Assembly: GCF_024198175.1 (NCBI RefSeq)
Contig: NZ_JAJVKV010000001.1
Coordinates: 1,054,001-1,118,000, forward strand
Direction of reading: 5' to 3'
Length of the DNA stretch: 64,000 nt
Source of the DNA: Pyxidicoccus xibeiensis
Lineage (GTDB): Bacteria; Myxococcota; Myxococcia; Myxococcales; Myxococcaceae
Of this stretch, positions 18,150 through 27,762 are shown piece after piece; position 1 is the stretch's first letter, and each line of letters opens with the position of its first letter. A program made the position numbers and the translations under genes. Under the pieces are notes generated by a model, which ran no database searches, had not been told where the DNA came from, and saw only the letters and a list, made by a program, of their open reading frames with translations.

Positions 18150-19016
18150 ATGAAGCGCCATCTGCTGATTGCCTCCTGTGTACTGCTCGGACTCACGTCG
18201 GGCTGTGGCTCCGACGGCTCCGCGCCGGACCCTGGCGTCCGGACCGAGGACGCCGAGGCCGTGGACATGGACAACCTCCGCATCCGCGTCAGCGGCCGTG
18301 CGGCGGTGCTGCCCGAGGCCGCGCGGCTCCTGGAGTCGCGGGGCCAGCCGGTGCCCTCGCTGGACGGCGTGCCCGTCACCATCGAGGAGCCGCTGCGCGT
18401 CGCCGTGAATGACGTCAACGCCACGTTCGGCTCCAGCGCGCTGTCCGCCAATGGGGACTTCAGCGTGGACGAGGTCGCCGTGCGCGAGGTGCACCTGAGC
18501 CTGGCGGCGGGCCTCTCCGCGCCGGGGTTCGTCCGCACGGCCACCGTCGTCTACGACACCGCCTTCAGCGGAGCGCGCCCGCGCACGGACCTCATCGACG
18601 CGCGCGTGTGGGCGCTGCCGGAGGCCTTCCACGACGCGCTGGGGGCCGCGGTGGGCGAGTCCCGCGTGCGCGGGCATACCGGGGACAAGGCGGCCACGCT
18701 GCGCGACGCGGGCTTCGTGCTGGGCCGCGTGGTGGATGCGAATGGCCGCCCGGTGGCGGGCGCGCGCGTGGCGCCCGACCGGAGCGAGCTGGCCGAGCGC
18801 ATCTATTACCCGACCGCGGACTTCAGCGGCGTGGGCCAGGAGGGCACCGGCGCGGACGGCCTCTTCCTCTACGTCCACACCGGTGCGGATGCGGAGACGT
18901 TCCGCCTGAGCGTCGAGGGCGCGCAGGACTACGTGCCGCGCAACGCGGGTGCCGCGCCCGGCTGGGGCCTGATGCTCACCGTCTACCCCGGCAACCATCC
19001 GCCTCCGGAGCCCTGA
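18150..19016 (+). CDS. hypothetical lipoprotein with carboxypeptidase-regulatory-like domain
   Basis: The 288-residue product starts MKRHLLIASCVLLGLTSGC, a lipoprotein signal with the lipid cysteine at residue 19. The mature protein begins with an acidic linker. Residues about 70-190 look beta-rich, and residues about 190-280 contain GFVLGRVVDANGRPVAGARVAPD and the later GADGLFLYVHTG, the pattern of a CarboxypepD_reg-like Ig-fold domain. It is probably anchored in the outer membrane. No enzymatic motif is visible. It is followed by about 390 bp that hold direct repeats and a hairpin before the histidine kinase gene. Confidence 0.75.
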   Translation: MKRHLLIASCVLLGLTSGCGSDGSAPDPGVRTEDAEAVDMDNLRIRVSGRAAVLPEAARLLESRGQPVPSLDGVPVTIEEPLRVAVNDVNATFGSSALSANGDFSVDEVAVREVHLSLAAGLSAPGFVRTATVVYDTAFSGARPRTDLIDARVWALPEAFHDALGAAVGESRVRGHTGDKAATLRDAGFVLGRVVDANGRPVAGARVAPDRSELAERIYYPTADFSGVGQEGTGADGLFLYVHTGADAETFRLSVEGAQDYVPRNAGAAPGWGLMLTVYPGNHPPPEP

Positions 19017-19031
19017 CGCCGCCGACCGCGG

Positions 19032-19115
19032 GTGCCTGCCCGCCATGAGCGGCGAGCTCGCCTGCCCAGGCCCGTCATGGGTGGCACGGCTCGCTCGTGC
19101 CTGCCCGCCATGAGC
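19032..19115 (+). repeat. 19-bp direct repeat in the intergenic region
   Basis: GTGCCTGCCCGCCATGAGC occurs at 19032-19050 and again at 19097-19115, 65 bp apart, each followed by a GAGCTCGCC tract. The region 19017-19406 holds no convincing gene; it also contains a GGGCCCG / CGGGCCC hairpin at 19212-19231 that may end the upstream transcript. Confidence 0.75.
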
Positions 19116-19406
19116 CGAGTGAGCTCGCCCGCTGGCGCATGACCTCCACGCACAGGACGAGCCCGCGCGCTCCGACAGCGCGACCTGCCTTCGTGCGCCA
19201 CCCGACAGCACGGGCCCGCTCGAACGGGCCCTCCGGTGCATGCCCGCCGACGCCCTGCCCCACTGGCCGATGCGGCGGGCCCGCTCATGACGCATGCCTC
19301 CAAGGGGCGTCCTTGCGCGGCAGGCAGCGGGCGGGCCAACGCTTCGAGCGAATCCACCGCCCGGAGTGAGGGTTGGAAGTCCAGAGCGCGTTCGGGGGAC
19401 GCCAAG

Positions 19407-21818
19407 ATGAGCGGGAGCTGGAGGCTCCAGAGTCGAATCGCGACGGTGGTCCGCGCGCTGGCATGGCTCGCGGCGCTGGGCGCTCCCGCCCTGGGAGTGC
19501 TGAGCCTGGTCGGCTGGGCCCGGGGAGTCCCGGTGCTGAAGTCACTGGTGACGGGCTTCCCCGTGACGCCGCCGCCGAGCTGCCTGGCGCTGATTCTCGG
19601 AGGCCTGGCGCTGGGCCTGCGCCTGCCTCGCCGGCACTCTCGGCTGCGTGAGGTGCTGGCCGTGTCCTGCGCGGCGGGGATGATGGCCATTGGCGCAGGC
19701 AGCCTCTGGCTCGAAGTGACGGGCCAGGTGTCGCTGCTGGACGCGCTGTTCGCGGGGATGGCCCAGGCAGGCGAAGGGACGCAGAGCGCCCCTGCCCTCA
19801 CGCTCTCCCCGCTGACCTCCGTCTGCCTGCTGCTGCTGGGCCCCGCGCTGCTGCTGGCGGGCGCCCGGGGCCACGTCGCCGCGAAGGACACGCTCGCGGT
19901 GCTGTCGCTGCTGGGCGCCATGCTGGGCTTCAACGGCCTGCTGTTCGGCCCGCTGGTAGCCTCCGGCACCCTGCCCTTCCTCGCCCAGCGCAGCATGGGC
20001 CTGCCCACCGCGCTGTCACTGCTGCTGCTGGGCATGGGGACGCTGTGCGCCAGGCCCGAGCAGGGGCTGATGGCCCGCGTCACCCGGGACACGCTCGGGG
20101 GCTTCCTCGCGCGCCGGCTCGTCCCGGTGACCCTGCTGGGCCCGCCGCTGCTGGGCCTGTCACTGGTGTTGCTGCACCTGGTGGGCGCCATCAACCCCGA
20201 GGCGAAGTTCCCCATCTTCGCCACCGTGGTGAGCACGGGCGGCGCGGCCCTGGTGCTGCTGGCGGCGCGGGCGCTGGACGTGCTCGAGGCACGGCGCGAG
20301 CAGGCCACCGCCGCGCTGGAGGCGTCCGAGGCCCGCTTCCGCGGGCTGCTGGAGACGACGCCGGCACCGCTGCTGACGGTGGACTCGCTCGGGCTCCTGC
20401 GCTTCGTCAACGCGGAGGCGGAGCGGGTGTTCGGCTACTCGCGCGAGGAGCTGCTGGGGCGGGAGGTGGAGGTGCTGGTGCCGGAGGGACTCTTCGGCGG
20501 GCACCGCGTGGGCTCAGACCTGTCGGAGCGCGCCCTGGACGGGCTGCGCAAGGACGGCAGCCGGGTGCCCCTGGAGGTCCGTCTGCGCCCGGTGTCCGGT
20601 GAGCAGGGGCCGAGCGTGCTCGCCGTCCTCCGCGACGTCACCGAGCGGGAGCTCCACCTCGCCAGCGTCCAGCGGGCCCGCGAGGAGGCGGAGATGCAGC
20701 GCAGCCGCCTGCAGGCGCTGCTGGACCATGCACCGGTGGGGGTCATCTTCCTGGACCTGGAGCACGGCGCCGTCATCGCCAACCCGGTGGCGGAGAACAT
20801 GGTCGGGATGTCCCTGCCCTTCATCGGGAAGCGAGGCTACCTGGACCGGCTGCGGCACCCGGACGGCCGGCCCGTGCGGGAAGAGGAGCTGCCCTCCACG
20901 CTCGCGGCCCGGACGGGCAAGATGGTGGGCCCGGCCGAGTTCCGCATCGACTATCACGATGGACGCTCGCTGCCGGTACTGACCACGGCGGCGCCCGTGC
21001 TCGACGCCTCGGGGAGGGCGCGCGGCGTGGTCATCACCGCGCAGGACCTGACCACGCGCCACGAGCTGGAGCGGCTGCGCGAGGAGTACGTGAGCCTCAT
21101 CTCGCACGACCTGCGCAGCCCGCTGCAGACCATCAACCTGAGGGCGAGCCTGCTCCGGCGGGGCCTTCGGGAGCGGCGGTTGTCACGCGAGGAAGAGCTG
21201 ACGGAGGCCATCCTGCGCAGCGTGGCCTGGATGAACTCCATGATTGAGGAGCTGCTGGAGGGCTCGCGGCTGGAGGCGAAGCGGGACACGCTGCGCCGCG
21301 AGCCGAAGGACCTGGTGCGCTTCCTGGAGGAGGTGCTGGAGCGGGACGTGCCGCCGGACCTGCGCGAGCGCTTCCGGCTGGAGGTGGCGGGCCCGATGCC
21401 GCACGTCTGGGTGGACCCGGCACGGCTGGAGCGGGTGCTGGCCAACCTGCTGGGCAACGCCGCGAAGTACAGCCCGGCGGCGCTGCCCGTCGTCGTCCGC
21501 GCGCGGGCGCACGAGGCGCACGTGGTGGTGTCGGTGAGCGACCAGGGGCCGGGGCTGGCCCCCGAGGACGCGGTCCACATCTTCGAGAAGTACTACCGCA
21601 CGCGGCAGGGCAGCGCGTCCGACACGAAGGGGCTGGGGCTGGGGCTGTACATCAGCCGCCTCATCATCGAGGCGCACGACGGGCGCATCTGGGTCGAGAG
21701 CCAGCCGGGCCGTGGCGCCTCCTTCTGCTTCAGCCTGCCGGTGGGGCCCCCGCGCCAGCAGCCCGCTTCCGCACCGGGAACCCCGGCCCACGAGCCGGGG
21801 CCCCCGGGCCGGGGGTGA
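19407..21818 (+). CDS. membrane-bound PAS histidine kinase
   Basis: The 803-residue protein has about eight hydrophobic helices in residues 10-280, then a short coiled coil, PAS domain 1 at about 305-425 (FRGLLETTPAPLLTVDSLGLLRFVNAEAERVFGY is its start), PAS domain 2 at about 440-550, a HisKA dimerisation domain with the phosphorylated histidine H567 in SHDLRSPL, and an HATPase domain with the N-box NLLGNAAKYSP, DQGPGL and GLGLGLYISR. It is a membrane sensor kinase. No receiver or response regulator gene is adjacent. The ATG at 19407 was chosen because it follows a GGGGGAC ribosome-binding site and removes a 57-residue low-quality extension. It converges on the next gene with only 4 bp between stops. 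Confidence 0.9.
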   Translation: MSGSWRLQSRIATVVRALAWLAALGAPALGVLSLVGWARGVPVLKSLVTGFPVTPPPSCLALILGGLALGLRLPRRHSRLREVLAVSCAAGMMAIGAGSLWLEVTGQVSLLDALFAGMAQAGEGTQSAPALTLSPLTSVCLLLLGPALLLAGARGHVAAKDTLAVLSLLGAMLGFNGLLFGPLVASGTLPFLAQRSMGLPTALSLLLLGMGTLCARPEQGLMARVTRDTLGGFLARRLVPVTLLGPPLLGLSLVLLHLVGAINPEAKFPIFATVVSTGGAALVLLAARALDVLEARREQATAALEASEARFRGLLETTPAPLLTVDSLGLLRFVNAEAERVFGYSREELLGREVEVLVPEGLFGGHRVGSDLSERALDGLRKDGSRVPLEVRLRPVSGEQGPSVLAVLRDVTERELHLASVQRAREEAEMQRSRLQALLDHAPVGVIFLDLEHGAVIANPVAENMVGMSLPFIGKRGYLDRLRHPDGRPVREEELPSTLAARTGKMVGPAEFRIDYHDGRSLPVLTTAAPVLDASGRARGVVITAQDLTTRHELERLREEYVSLISHDLRSPLQTINLRASLLRRGLRERRLSREEELTEAILRSVAWMNSMIEELLEGSRLEAKRDTLRREPKDLVRFLEEVLERDVPPDLRERFRLEVAGPMPHVWVDPARLERVLANLLGNAAKYSPAALPVVVRARAHEAHVVVSVSDQGPGLAPEDAVHIFEKYYRTRQGSASDTKGLGLGLYISRLIIEAHDGRIWVESQPGRGASFCFSLPVGPPRQQPASAPGTPAHEPGPPGRG

Positions 21819-21822
21819 AACC

Positions 21823-22926
<1,104 letters not shown>

Positions 22927-22927
22927 C

Positions 22928-24556
22928 TCAGCGGACCTGGATGGCGTCCGCCATGACGACGTAGCCGGCGCCCGTCCAGCGGCTCAGCTGCACGCGGTTC
23001 CAGCCGGCCGGGAAGCTCCAGGTGCCCAGCGTGTTCCACCGGCCGCCGTTGACCTGCTGGTTCACGTTCACCGTCACGTTGCCACCGGAGGTGGTGACGA
23101 TGAAGGGCGCCGTCGGGGAGCGGTTGGTGCCGGCAACCCACCAGGCGTCGATGGTCTTCGTGGCCGCCGCGGGCAGGTAGAACTCGAACGTGGCCGGCGC
23201 GGAGACGGCCTCGGTGGCGGCGAAGTAGTAGCCGCTGCCGTAGTAGCCGGCGCTGGTGCCCTCGGACCAGGCGCCGCTCAGCGTGAAGCGCGCGTTGGCG
23301 GCGTTGTTGTTGGCGTTGTTGCTGTCGACGACGATGCCGCTCGTCGGCGTGCCACCGTCACCGCACAGCTCCTTGATGCGGGCGATGTACCGGCTCCACG
23401 GCCAGTTCGGGCCCGGGTCCGTGCGGGTGGCCGGCTGCAGGCGGCCGTGCGCGACGATGTGGTAGCTGTCGCGGGTGATGCCCTGGCCCTTGCTGATGTC
23501 GCAGGACAGCTTGGCCGAGGACTCAATCTGGCCGGCGGGGAACGACGCCTGGCTGGCGAAGCCGCCGTGCTCGATGCCGACGGAGAAGTGGTTCACCGAC
23601 GTGCCGTTGAGGCCGCAGTCCACGCTGCCGTTGAGGCTGCAGCTGTAGCTGGCGCCCACGTGCCAGGCGCGGTCGGACTCGCGCACGAGCTGCGAAATCT
23701 CGCTGCCGCTCTCGTTCACCACGTAGTGCGCGCTCACGCCGGAGGCGGAGTTGGCCAGCCAGCCCCAGCAGCCCGCGTAGCCACCCTCACAGGTGTGGAT
23801 GATGATCATCGACACGTTGGTGCCGGCGGGGCGCGCGTTGTAGTTGGGCGACGGCCGCCAGATGGAGGCCGCGTAGTCCGGGCCAGCCGCGAAGGCCTGC
23901 AGCTTCGGGAGGACGAACTTCGCCTCCACCTCGACGGGCTCCAGGGAGACGGCGACCTTGCCCTCGGGGGTGAAGGCGCCCGCGCCCTCGCGCAGCGCGG
24001 CGTACACGGTGTTGTGGATGTAGTGCGCCTGGATGTCCGGGTCGGAGATGTCCGTCAGGCGGACGGCCACCGGGGCCCACGCGCCCAGGTCCGCGCGGTC
24101 GATGCCCGCCTCGTCGGCGTACTTCGACAGCAGCGCGGCGCCCGCGCGCAGGTTCTGCAGCGGCGTGCCACGGACGTCATCCGCGGAGGCGCCAATCAGC
24201 GCGGCGCCCTGGTCGATGTGCGCGCCCCGCAGGCCCAGCAGGCCGTGCGCGGCGGGACGGCCGGCGAACTCCTCCTCACCCTTGACGTGCTCCCAGCGCG
24301 TCTCCGCGTAGGAGATGGCCTTGAGCAGGTTGACCGGGACGTTGAACTCACCGGCGGCCTGGGCGAACAGCGCGTCCAGCGGGTTGGGGGTGCGGCGGGC
24401 CGCGTCGGCCAGCGTGCCGGCCGCGTCCTGGGCGCCGGTGGCGGGCGTCTCCGAGGCCGGGGGCGCCTCGGGAGCCGGAGCCTCCGGCTGGGGGCCGCAG
24501 GAAGCCAGGGCCATGGCCGCGGCGGTCGCCGCGAACGTCTTACGGAAGAACGACAT
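22928..24556 (-). CDS. N-acetylmuramoyl-L-alanine amidase with golvesin C-terminal domain
   Basis: The 542-residue lipoprotein (lipid cysteine C20 in LASC) should cleave the amide bond between muramic acid and the peptide stem. Residues about 60-190 resemble a lysozyme/SLT-like helical region ([18 protein letters not shown]). Residues about 230-400 are an Amidase_2/PGRP domain, with the zinc ligands H254 (IIIHTC), H370 and D380 ([17 protein letters not shown]). Residues about 410-542 are a golvesin-type beta domain ([11 protein letters not shown] and an end in ADAIQVR). The ATG at 24556 follows an AAGGAG ribosome-binding site. A sigma-54-type promoter and a perfect palindrome lie upstream, implying controlled expression. 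It is the first gene of an operon with the TolB-like lipoprotein. Confidence 0.9.
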   Translation of the reverse strand: MSFFRKTFAATAAAMALASCGPQPEAPAPEAPPASETPATGAQDAAGTLADAARRTPNPLDALFAQAAGEFNVPVNLLKAISYAETRWEHVKGEEEFAGRPAAHGLLGLRGAHIDQGAALIGASADDVRGTPLQNLRAGAALLSKYADEAGIDRADLGAWAPVAVRLTDISDPDIQAHYIHNTVYAALREGAGAFTPEGKVAVSLEPVEVEAKFVLPKLQAFAAGPDYAASIWRPSPNYNARPAGTNVSMIIIHTCEGGYAGCWGWLANSASGVSAHYVVNESGSEISQLVRESDRAWHVGASYSCSLNGSVDCGLNGTSVNHFSVGIEHGGFASQASFPAGQIESSAKLSCDISKGQGITRDSYHIVAHGRLQPATRTDPGPNWPWSRYIARIKELCGDGGTPTSGIVVDSNNANNNAANARFTLSGAWSEGTSAGYYGSGYYFAATEAVSAPATFEFYLPAAATKTIDAWWVAGTNRSPTAPFIVTTSGGNVTVNVNQQVNGGRWNTLGTWSFPAGWNRVQLSRWTGAGYVVMADAIQVR

Positions 24557-24634
24557 GGGAACTCCTTCGAGGGGGGACAGCAGCAGCTCCACGGTCCGCC
24601 CCCACCTTCGGGAGCGGCGCAGGGGCGGCCCTTG

Positions 24635-24650
24635 AGCAGCATGCGTGCCA
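24635..24650 (-). promoter_or_regulatory. candidate sigma-54 promoter of the amidase operon
   Basis: On the minus strand TGGCACG-N4-CTGCT matches the -24/-12 consensus TGGCACR-N4-TTGCW at all seven -24 positions and four of five -12 positions. It places transcription start about 68 bp before the amidase ATG. Confidence 0.6.
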
Positions 24651-24691
24651 ACCCCGCGCTCCCTGGAAGACCCCGCAACCCAGGACAAAAT

Positions 24692-24711
24692 GTGGAGCAT
24701 GCATGCTCCAC
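24692..24711. promoter_or_regulatory. perfect 20-bp palindrome upstream of the sigma-54 promoter
   Basis: GTGGAGCATGCATGCTCCAC is an uninterrupted perfect palindrome about 50 bp upstream of the -24 element of the amidase promoter, the position expected for an enhancer-binding-protein site. Confidence 0.6.
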
Positions 24712-24837
24712 TCACGAGTCAAGAATTCCGCCGCCGTCCAGCCCCACCCCCCATGTCAAGCCACTGGAATCACAGCGCTTCGTGCCCGGAAGCGCCCCGC
24801 CTGGAGCGTGGCCGTGGCCAACCGGTGTCGCAGTGAC

Positions 24838-24905
24838 GCATTTCGAGACACTCAAAACGTAAACTAAATTTACCTTAATTCTTGTGACTCCCGCTTTTTG
24901 GCGTA
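24838..24905. other. AT-rich island in the divergent amidase/phosphoesterase region
   Basis: Most of the 443-bp gap 24557-24999 is GC-rich, but about 24838-24905 is strikingly AT-rich (ACGTAAACTAAATTTACC, then TTAATTCTTGTGA). It includes an inverted repeat GTAAA-CTAAA-TTTAC. It probably carries promoter elements of the phosphoesterase gene. Confidence 0.5.
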
Positions 24906-24999
24906 AGGCCGGACGGAAGCGTTGACTGCTGCGCCGGGGTGCATGCCGGGAGGCGCGGCGGTGCCGACAGGGGCGAGGGCTTCCGCTATGAGGAGGGAC

Positions 25000-25737
25000 A
25001 TGCGGCTCTTCGGGATTGGCGACACCCACCTGCCCTCCACGCGGCAGAAGGACATGCACCGCTTCGGGTGGAACGAGCACCCGCTCCCGCTGCAGCGGGC
25101 CTGGGACGAGAAGGTGCGGCCGGAGGACGTGGTCATCGTCGCGGGCGACATCTCCTGGGCCACTCGGGCGCACGAGGTGATGGAGGACCTGGCGTGGCTG
25201 GACGCGCGGCCGGGGCGCAAGGTGCTGGTGCGCGGCAACCACGACTACTGGTGGGGAGACTCGGCGTCCAAGCTGCGCAAGCTGCTGGAGCCGTTCCGCA
25301 CGCTGGAGGGCTTCCTCCACAACAGCGCCGTCGTCATGGGGCCGTGGGTGATTGCCGGCAGCCGGCTGTGGACGGCGCCCGAGGCTCCGCCCATGCCCGG
25401 CGGGGAGATGGGCGACGAGCCCGCGGACCTGGGCTACGTGGAGCGCGAGACGCGCCGGCTGACGACGTCCATGGAGGACGCGAAGAAGAAGGAGGCGGCC
25501 AGCCCCACACCGCTGGTGCGGGTGGTGGCGGTGCACTTCCCGCCGGTGTACGCCAACCAGCGGGCCACCGCGTTCAGCGAGCCCATCGAAGCCTTCGCGC
25601 CGAAGGTGTGCGTGTACGGGCACCTGCACGCGGAGGGAATCGCCGCGGGCTTCACCGGAGAGCGCGCGGGCGTGCGCTATGTGCTGGCGTCGTGTGACGC
25701 GGCGAAGTTCGCACCGGTGCTGCTCGACGAGGTGTGA
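25000..25737 (+). CDS. metallophosphoesterase
   Basis: The 245-residue cytoplasmic protein has all the metal-binding motifs of the calcineurin-like phosphoesterase superfamily in order: GDTH near residue 8, GDIS near 47, GNHDYWWGD near 80, VHFPP near 180 and GHLH near 207. The reaction is hydrolysis of a phosphomonoester or phosphodiester; the substrate cannot be read from sequence. The ATG at 25000 is preceded by a perfect AGGAGG 3 bp away, while an ATG at 24988 in the same frame has no such site. It runs divergently from the amidase operon and is followed after 65 bp by a DUF2378 gene on the same strand. Confidence 0.88.
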   Translation: MRLFGIGDTHLPSTRQKDMHRFGWNEHPLPLQRAWDEKVRPEDVVIVAGDISWATRAHEVMEDLAWLDARPGRKVLVRGNHDYWWGDSASKLRKLLEPFRTLEGFLHNSAVVMGPWVIAGSRLWTAPEAPPMPGGEMGDEPADLGYVERETRRLTTSMEDAKKKEAASPTPLVRVVAVHFPPVYANQRATAFSEPIEAFAPKVCVYGHLHAEGIAAGFTGERAGVRYVLASCDAAKFAPVLLDEV

Positions 25738-25802
25738 GGATTGGAGTCCCCGGCTAAGCTCGCGCTCCCCCGGGGGCCGCGGGCGGGAGCAGGAGTGGAG
25801 TC

Positions 25803-26384
25803 ATGCCGTCCAACAAGGCCGAGCTGGCAACCCGCATCGCCGCCGCGCAGCCCGGCGACTGCGTGCGCGGGCTGTTCTTCAAGACGGTGTTCAACCTCGT
25901 CCAGAAGCACGGCGGCGCGGCCGCGCTGGAGGCGGTGCGCGTGGGCGAGCTGGCCGCGGACTTCTCGGACCTGCGCACCTACCCCGTGCAGCAGTTCCTG
26001 ACGCTGCTGTACCGCGCGGCGGACGTGCTGGAGGACACGGTGGGGCCGGAGGACGCCGTGTACCACGCATGCGGCGAGACGGGCGTGACGCGCTACTCCA
26101 CCGGCCCGGGCATGCTCATCTTCGGCATCATCTCCCGGGGAGATCCGCAGAAGCTCTTCGCGGGGGCGCAGATGGGCTACAGCGCGGCCGTCACGTACGG
26201 CAGCCGGGAGTACGTCACCACCGGCCCCAAGTCCGGCACGCTGCGCGTGCGCCGGGACATGCTGCCGCCCGCGTACCACGAGGGCATCCTCACCGGAGCG
26301 CTCAAGGTGCTGGGGCTCAAGGGCACCGCGAAGGCCCGCGCCCACGGCGTGGACCGCGTGGACTACGACATCCAGTGGGAGTGA
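25803..26384 (+). CDS. DUF2378 family protein
   Basis: This 193-residue protein matches the DUF2378 (TIGR02265) Myxococcales paralogous family by its pattern: an early GDCVRGLFFKTVF motif, a central LRTYPVQQFLTLLYRAADVL helix, the FGIISRGDP segment and the late RVRRDMLPPAYHEGIL segment. Family members are around 180-200 residues, so this one is full length. The function of the family is unknown; no catalytic motif is visible. It is cytoplasmic by absence of a signal. A GGAGTGGAGTC stretch just before the ATG at 25803 could act as a ribosome-binding site. It converges on the next gene with a 3-bp gap. Confidence 0.8.
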   Translation: MPSNKAELATRIAAAQPGDCVRGLFFKTVFNLVQKHGGAAALEAVRVGELAADFSDLRTYPVQQFLTLLYRAADVLEDTVGPEDAVYHACGETGVTRYSTGPGMLIFGIISRGDPQKLFAGAQMGYSAAVTYGSREYVTTGPKSGTLRVRRDMLPPAYHEGILTGALKVLGLKGTAKARAHGVDRVDYDIQWE

Positions 26385-26387
26385 GCG

Positions 26388-27413
26388 TCAGTCGACGCGG
26401 GTGAAGGTGACGTCGAGCTCCGCCACCACGCGCTCGCCCACCGAGGCCTGGCAGCTGAAGGTGTGCTCGTCGCCCTCGTGCGAGCGGCGCACGGCGCCGA
26501 ACGTCACCGTCTGGCCGGCGAACGCGAGGCTGTCCGCGGACAGGCGCACATTCTTGGCGAGGCAGCGCGCCCAGGGCGCCCCCTCCAGCCGGCGCAGCAG
26601 CGTGGTGGCCACGCGCGTCATCCCGCTGGCGACAATGGCCACCGGCATCACCGGGTGCAGGGCGAAGTGGCCCTTGCACATCTCCGGCGTCACCGGCCCC
26701 AGCGTGGCGCTGAGGGAGTCGCCGTCCGGGCGCCAGTCCCGCAGGGCCAGCGGCTTGCTGTACGGGTTCTGCCGCAGCTTCGCCCACTCCTCGGGGGTGC
26801 GCTGCACGCCGTCGTCGCGGCGCGGCTCGCTGCGCATGTCCACCCGGGCCTCGCCGAACAGGCGCGTGAAGGCGGCGGCCGACAGCACGTTGTAGTCCAC
26901 CTCCAGGCGGAACAGCGGCGTGCCGTCCTCCAGCGACAGCAGCGTCTGCGCGGTGGCGGTGCGCTTGCCGGTGAACTGCGCGCGGGCCAGGCCCCACATC
27001 AGCTCCGTGGAGCGCGCCATCGGCTCCTTGCGCAGCCACTGCCCGCGCGCGCCGCACGCCAGGTAGAAGTGCTGGCCGTCCTTCGGCGTCATCAGCGCGG
27101 ACGCGCACGAGCCGAGGATGGCCAGGTGACGCCCCGACTCCGCCAGGCTGATGGGGCCGGCTTCCGCGTCCGGGTCCTGCTGCACCGGAATGCGCGCCAC
27201 CACCTCGCCCTCCCCCATCACCGTCACGTCCTTCAGCGCGAAGTACGGATCGCGCACGCAGATGCGCGGGTACAGCTCCGCGGCCGTCAGCACCGTGTGC
27301 GGCGCCAGCCCCTGAAGCGACCGGAGGGGCTCCTGCGACTGCGACCAGGGGGCGGTGGCAGCGCCAGGGCCGATGAGCGAGGAGGCGGCGGTGTAGGACG
27401 GGGTGTCGAGCAT
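26388..27413 (-). CDS. hotdog-fold-like protein with altered dehydratase site
   Basis: The 341-residue product contains GHFALHPVMPVAIVASGMTR near residue 245, which aligns with the catalytic helix of FabA/FabZ dehydratases (HF-x-GDPVMPG-x-LGLDAM). The catalytic His is kept, but the acidic residue of the helix (D in FabA, E in FabZ) is replaced by a small residue, so dehydration of hydroxyacyl-thioesters is unlikely in the usual way. The total length fits a double hotdog, with the second copy around residues 270-341. A role in acyl-thioester binding is inferred only. It begins at an ATG at 27413 behind a long control region with hairpins and tandem operator-like repeats, implying tight regulation. 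Confidence 0.55.
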   Translation of the reverse strand: MLDTPSYTAASSLIGPGAATAPWSQSQEPLRSLQGLAPHTVLTAAELYPRICVRDPYFALKDVTVMGEGEVVARIPVQQDPDAEAGPISLAESGRHLAILGSCASALMTPKDGQHFYLACGARGQWLRKEPMARSTELMWGLARAQFTGKRTATAQTLLSLEDGTPLFRLEVDYNVLSAAAFTRLFGEARVDMRSEPRRDDGVQRTPEEWAKLRQNPYSKPLALRDWRPDGDSLSATLGPVTPEMCKGHFALHPVMPVAIVASGMTRVATTLLRRLEGAPWARCLAKNVRLSADSLAFAGQTVTFGAVRRSHEGDEHTFSCQASVGERVVAELDVTFTRVD

Positions 27414-27438
27414 GGGGCTGACCTCGAATCGGACAGAG

Positions 27439-27477
27439 GGTGTCGGGGGACACCTGCTCGCCTTCTACCCGAGCAGG
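27439..27477 (-). promoter_or_regulatory. two overlapping leader hairpins
   Basis: In the 5' leader of the hotdog-like gene, GGTGTC-GGGG-GACACC (27439-27454) and CCTGCTCG / CGAGCAGG (27453-27460 and 27470-27477, 9-nt loop) are both perfect hairpins. They share two bases, so they could compete as in an attenuator. Confidence 0.5.
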
Positions 27478-27488
27478 CTTTCGTTGGG

Positions 27489-27520
27489 TACAGAAATTTT
27501 CTGTATCCCAGAAATATTCT
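27489..27520. promoter_or_regulatory. tandem operator-like repeats
   Basis: CAGAAATTTTCT at 27491-27502 and CAGAAATATTCT at 27509-27520 are 18 bp apart. The first is part of a perfect 17-bp palindrome (TACAGAAA-T-TTTCTGTA, 27489-27505). A third inverted repeat, ATTTCA-GCG-TGAAAT, lies at 27575-27589. All are AT-rich in a GC-rich genome. The rest of 27414-27762 shows no gene. Confidence 0.6.
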
Positions 27521-27762
27521 CGGCCCGACGCCCCGATTGTTGCCTCTTCGCGGTAATTTTCCGTCTGCCACGCAATTTCAGCGTGAAATCCGGGTGGCGG
27601 AGGCAGCTCCGGGGACGCGGAGATGGACTCCACGACGCGGCAAGTCAAGCCGAGCCTGGGGCGAGGTCCACCCCGGGGGCTCCCAAGTGTCCGCGAGTGA
27701 ATCCAGGTGTTTGGGCGTGTGTCGGCGGGAAAGCACACGAAGCCCCCGCCAGGGCCCGGGAC

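Noticed and set aside
16773..19295. 840-codon open frame on the minus strand across the low-complexity lipoprotein
   Set aside because: Composition artefact of Gly/Ser codons and of the intergenic region; its opposite strand has signal peptides and ribosome-binding sites.
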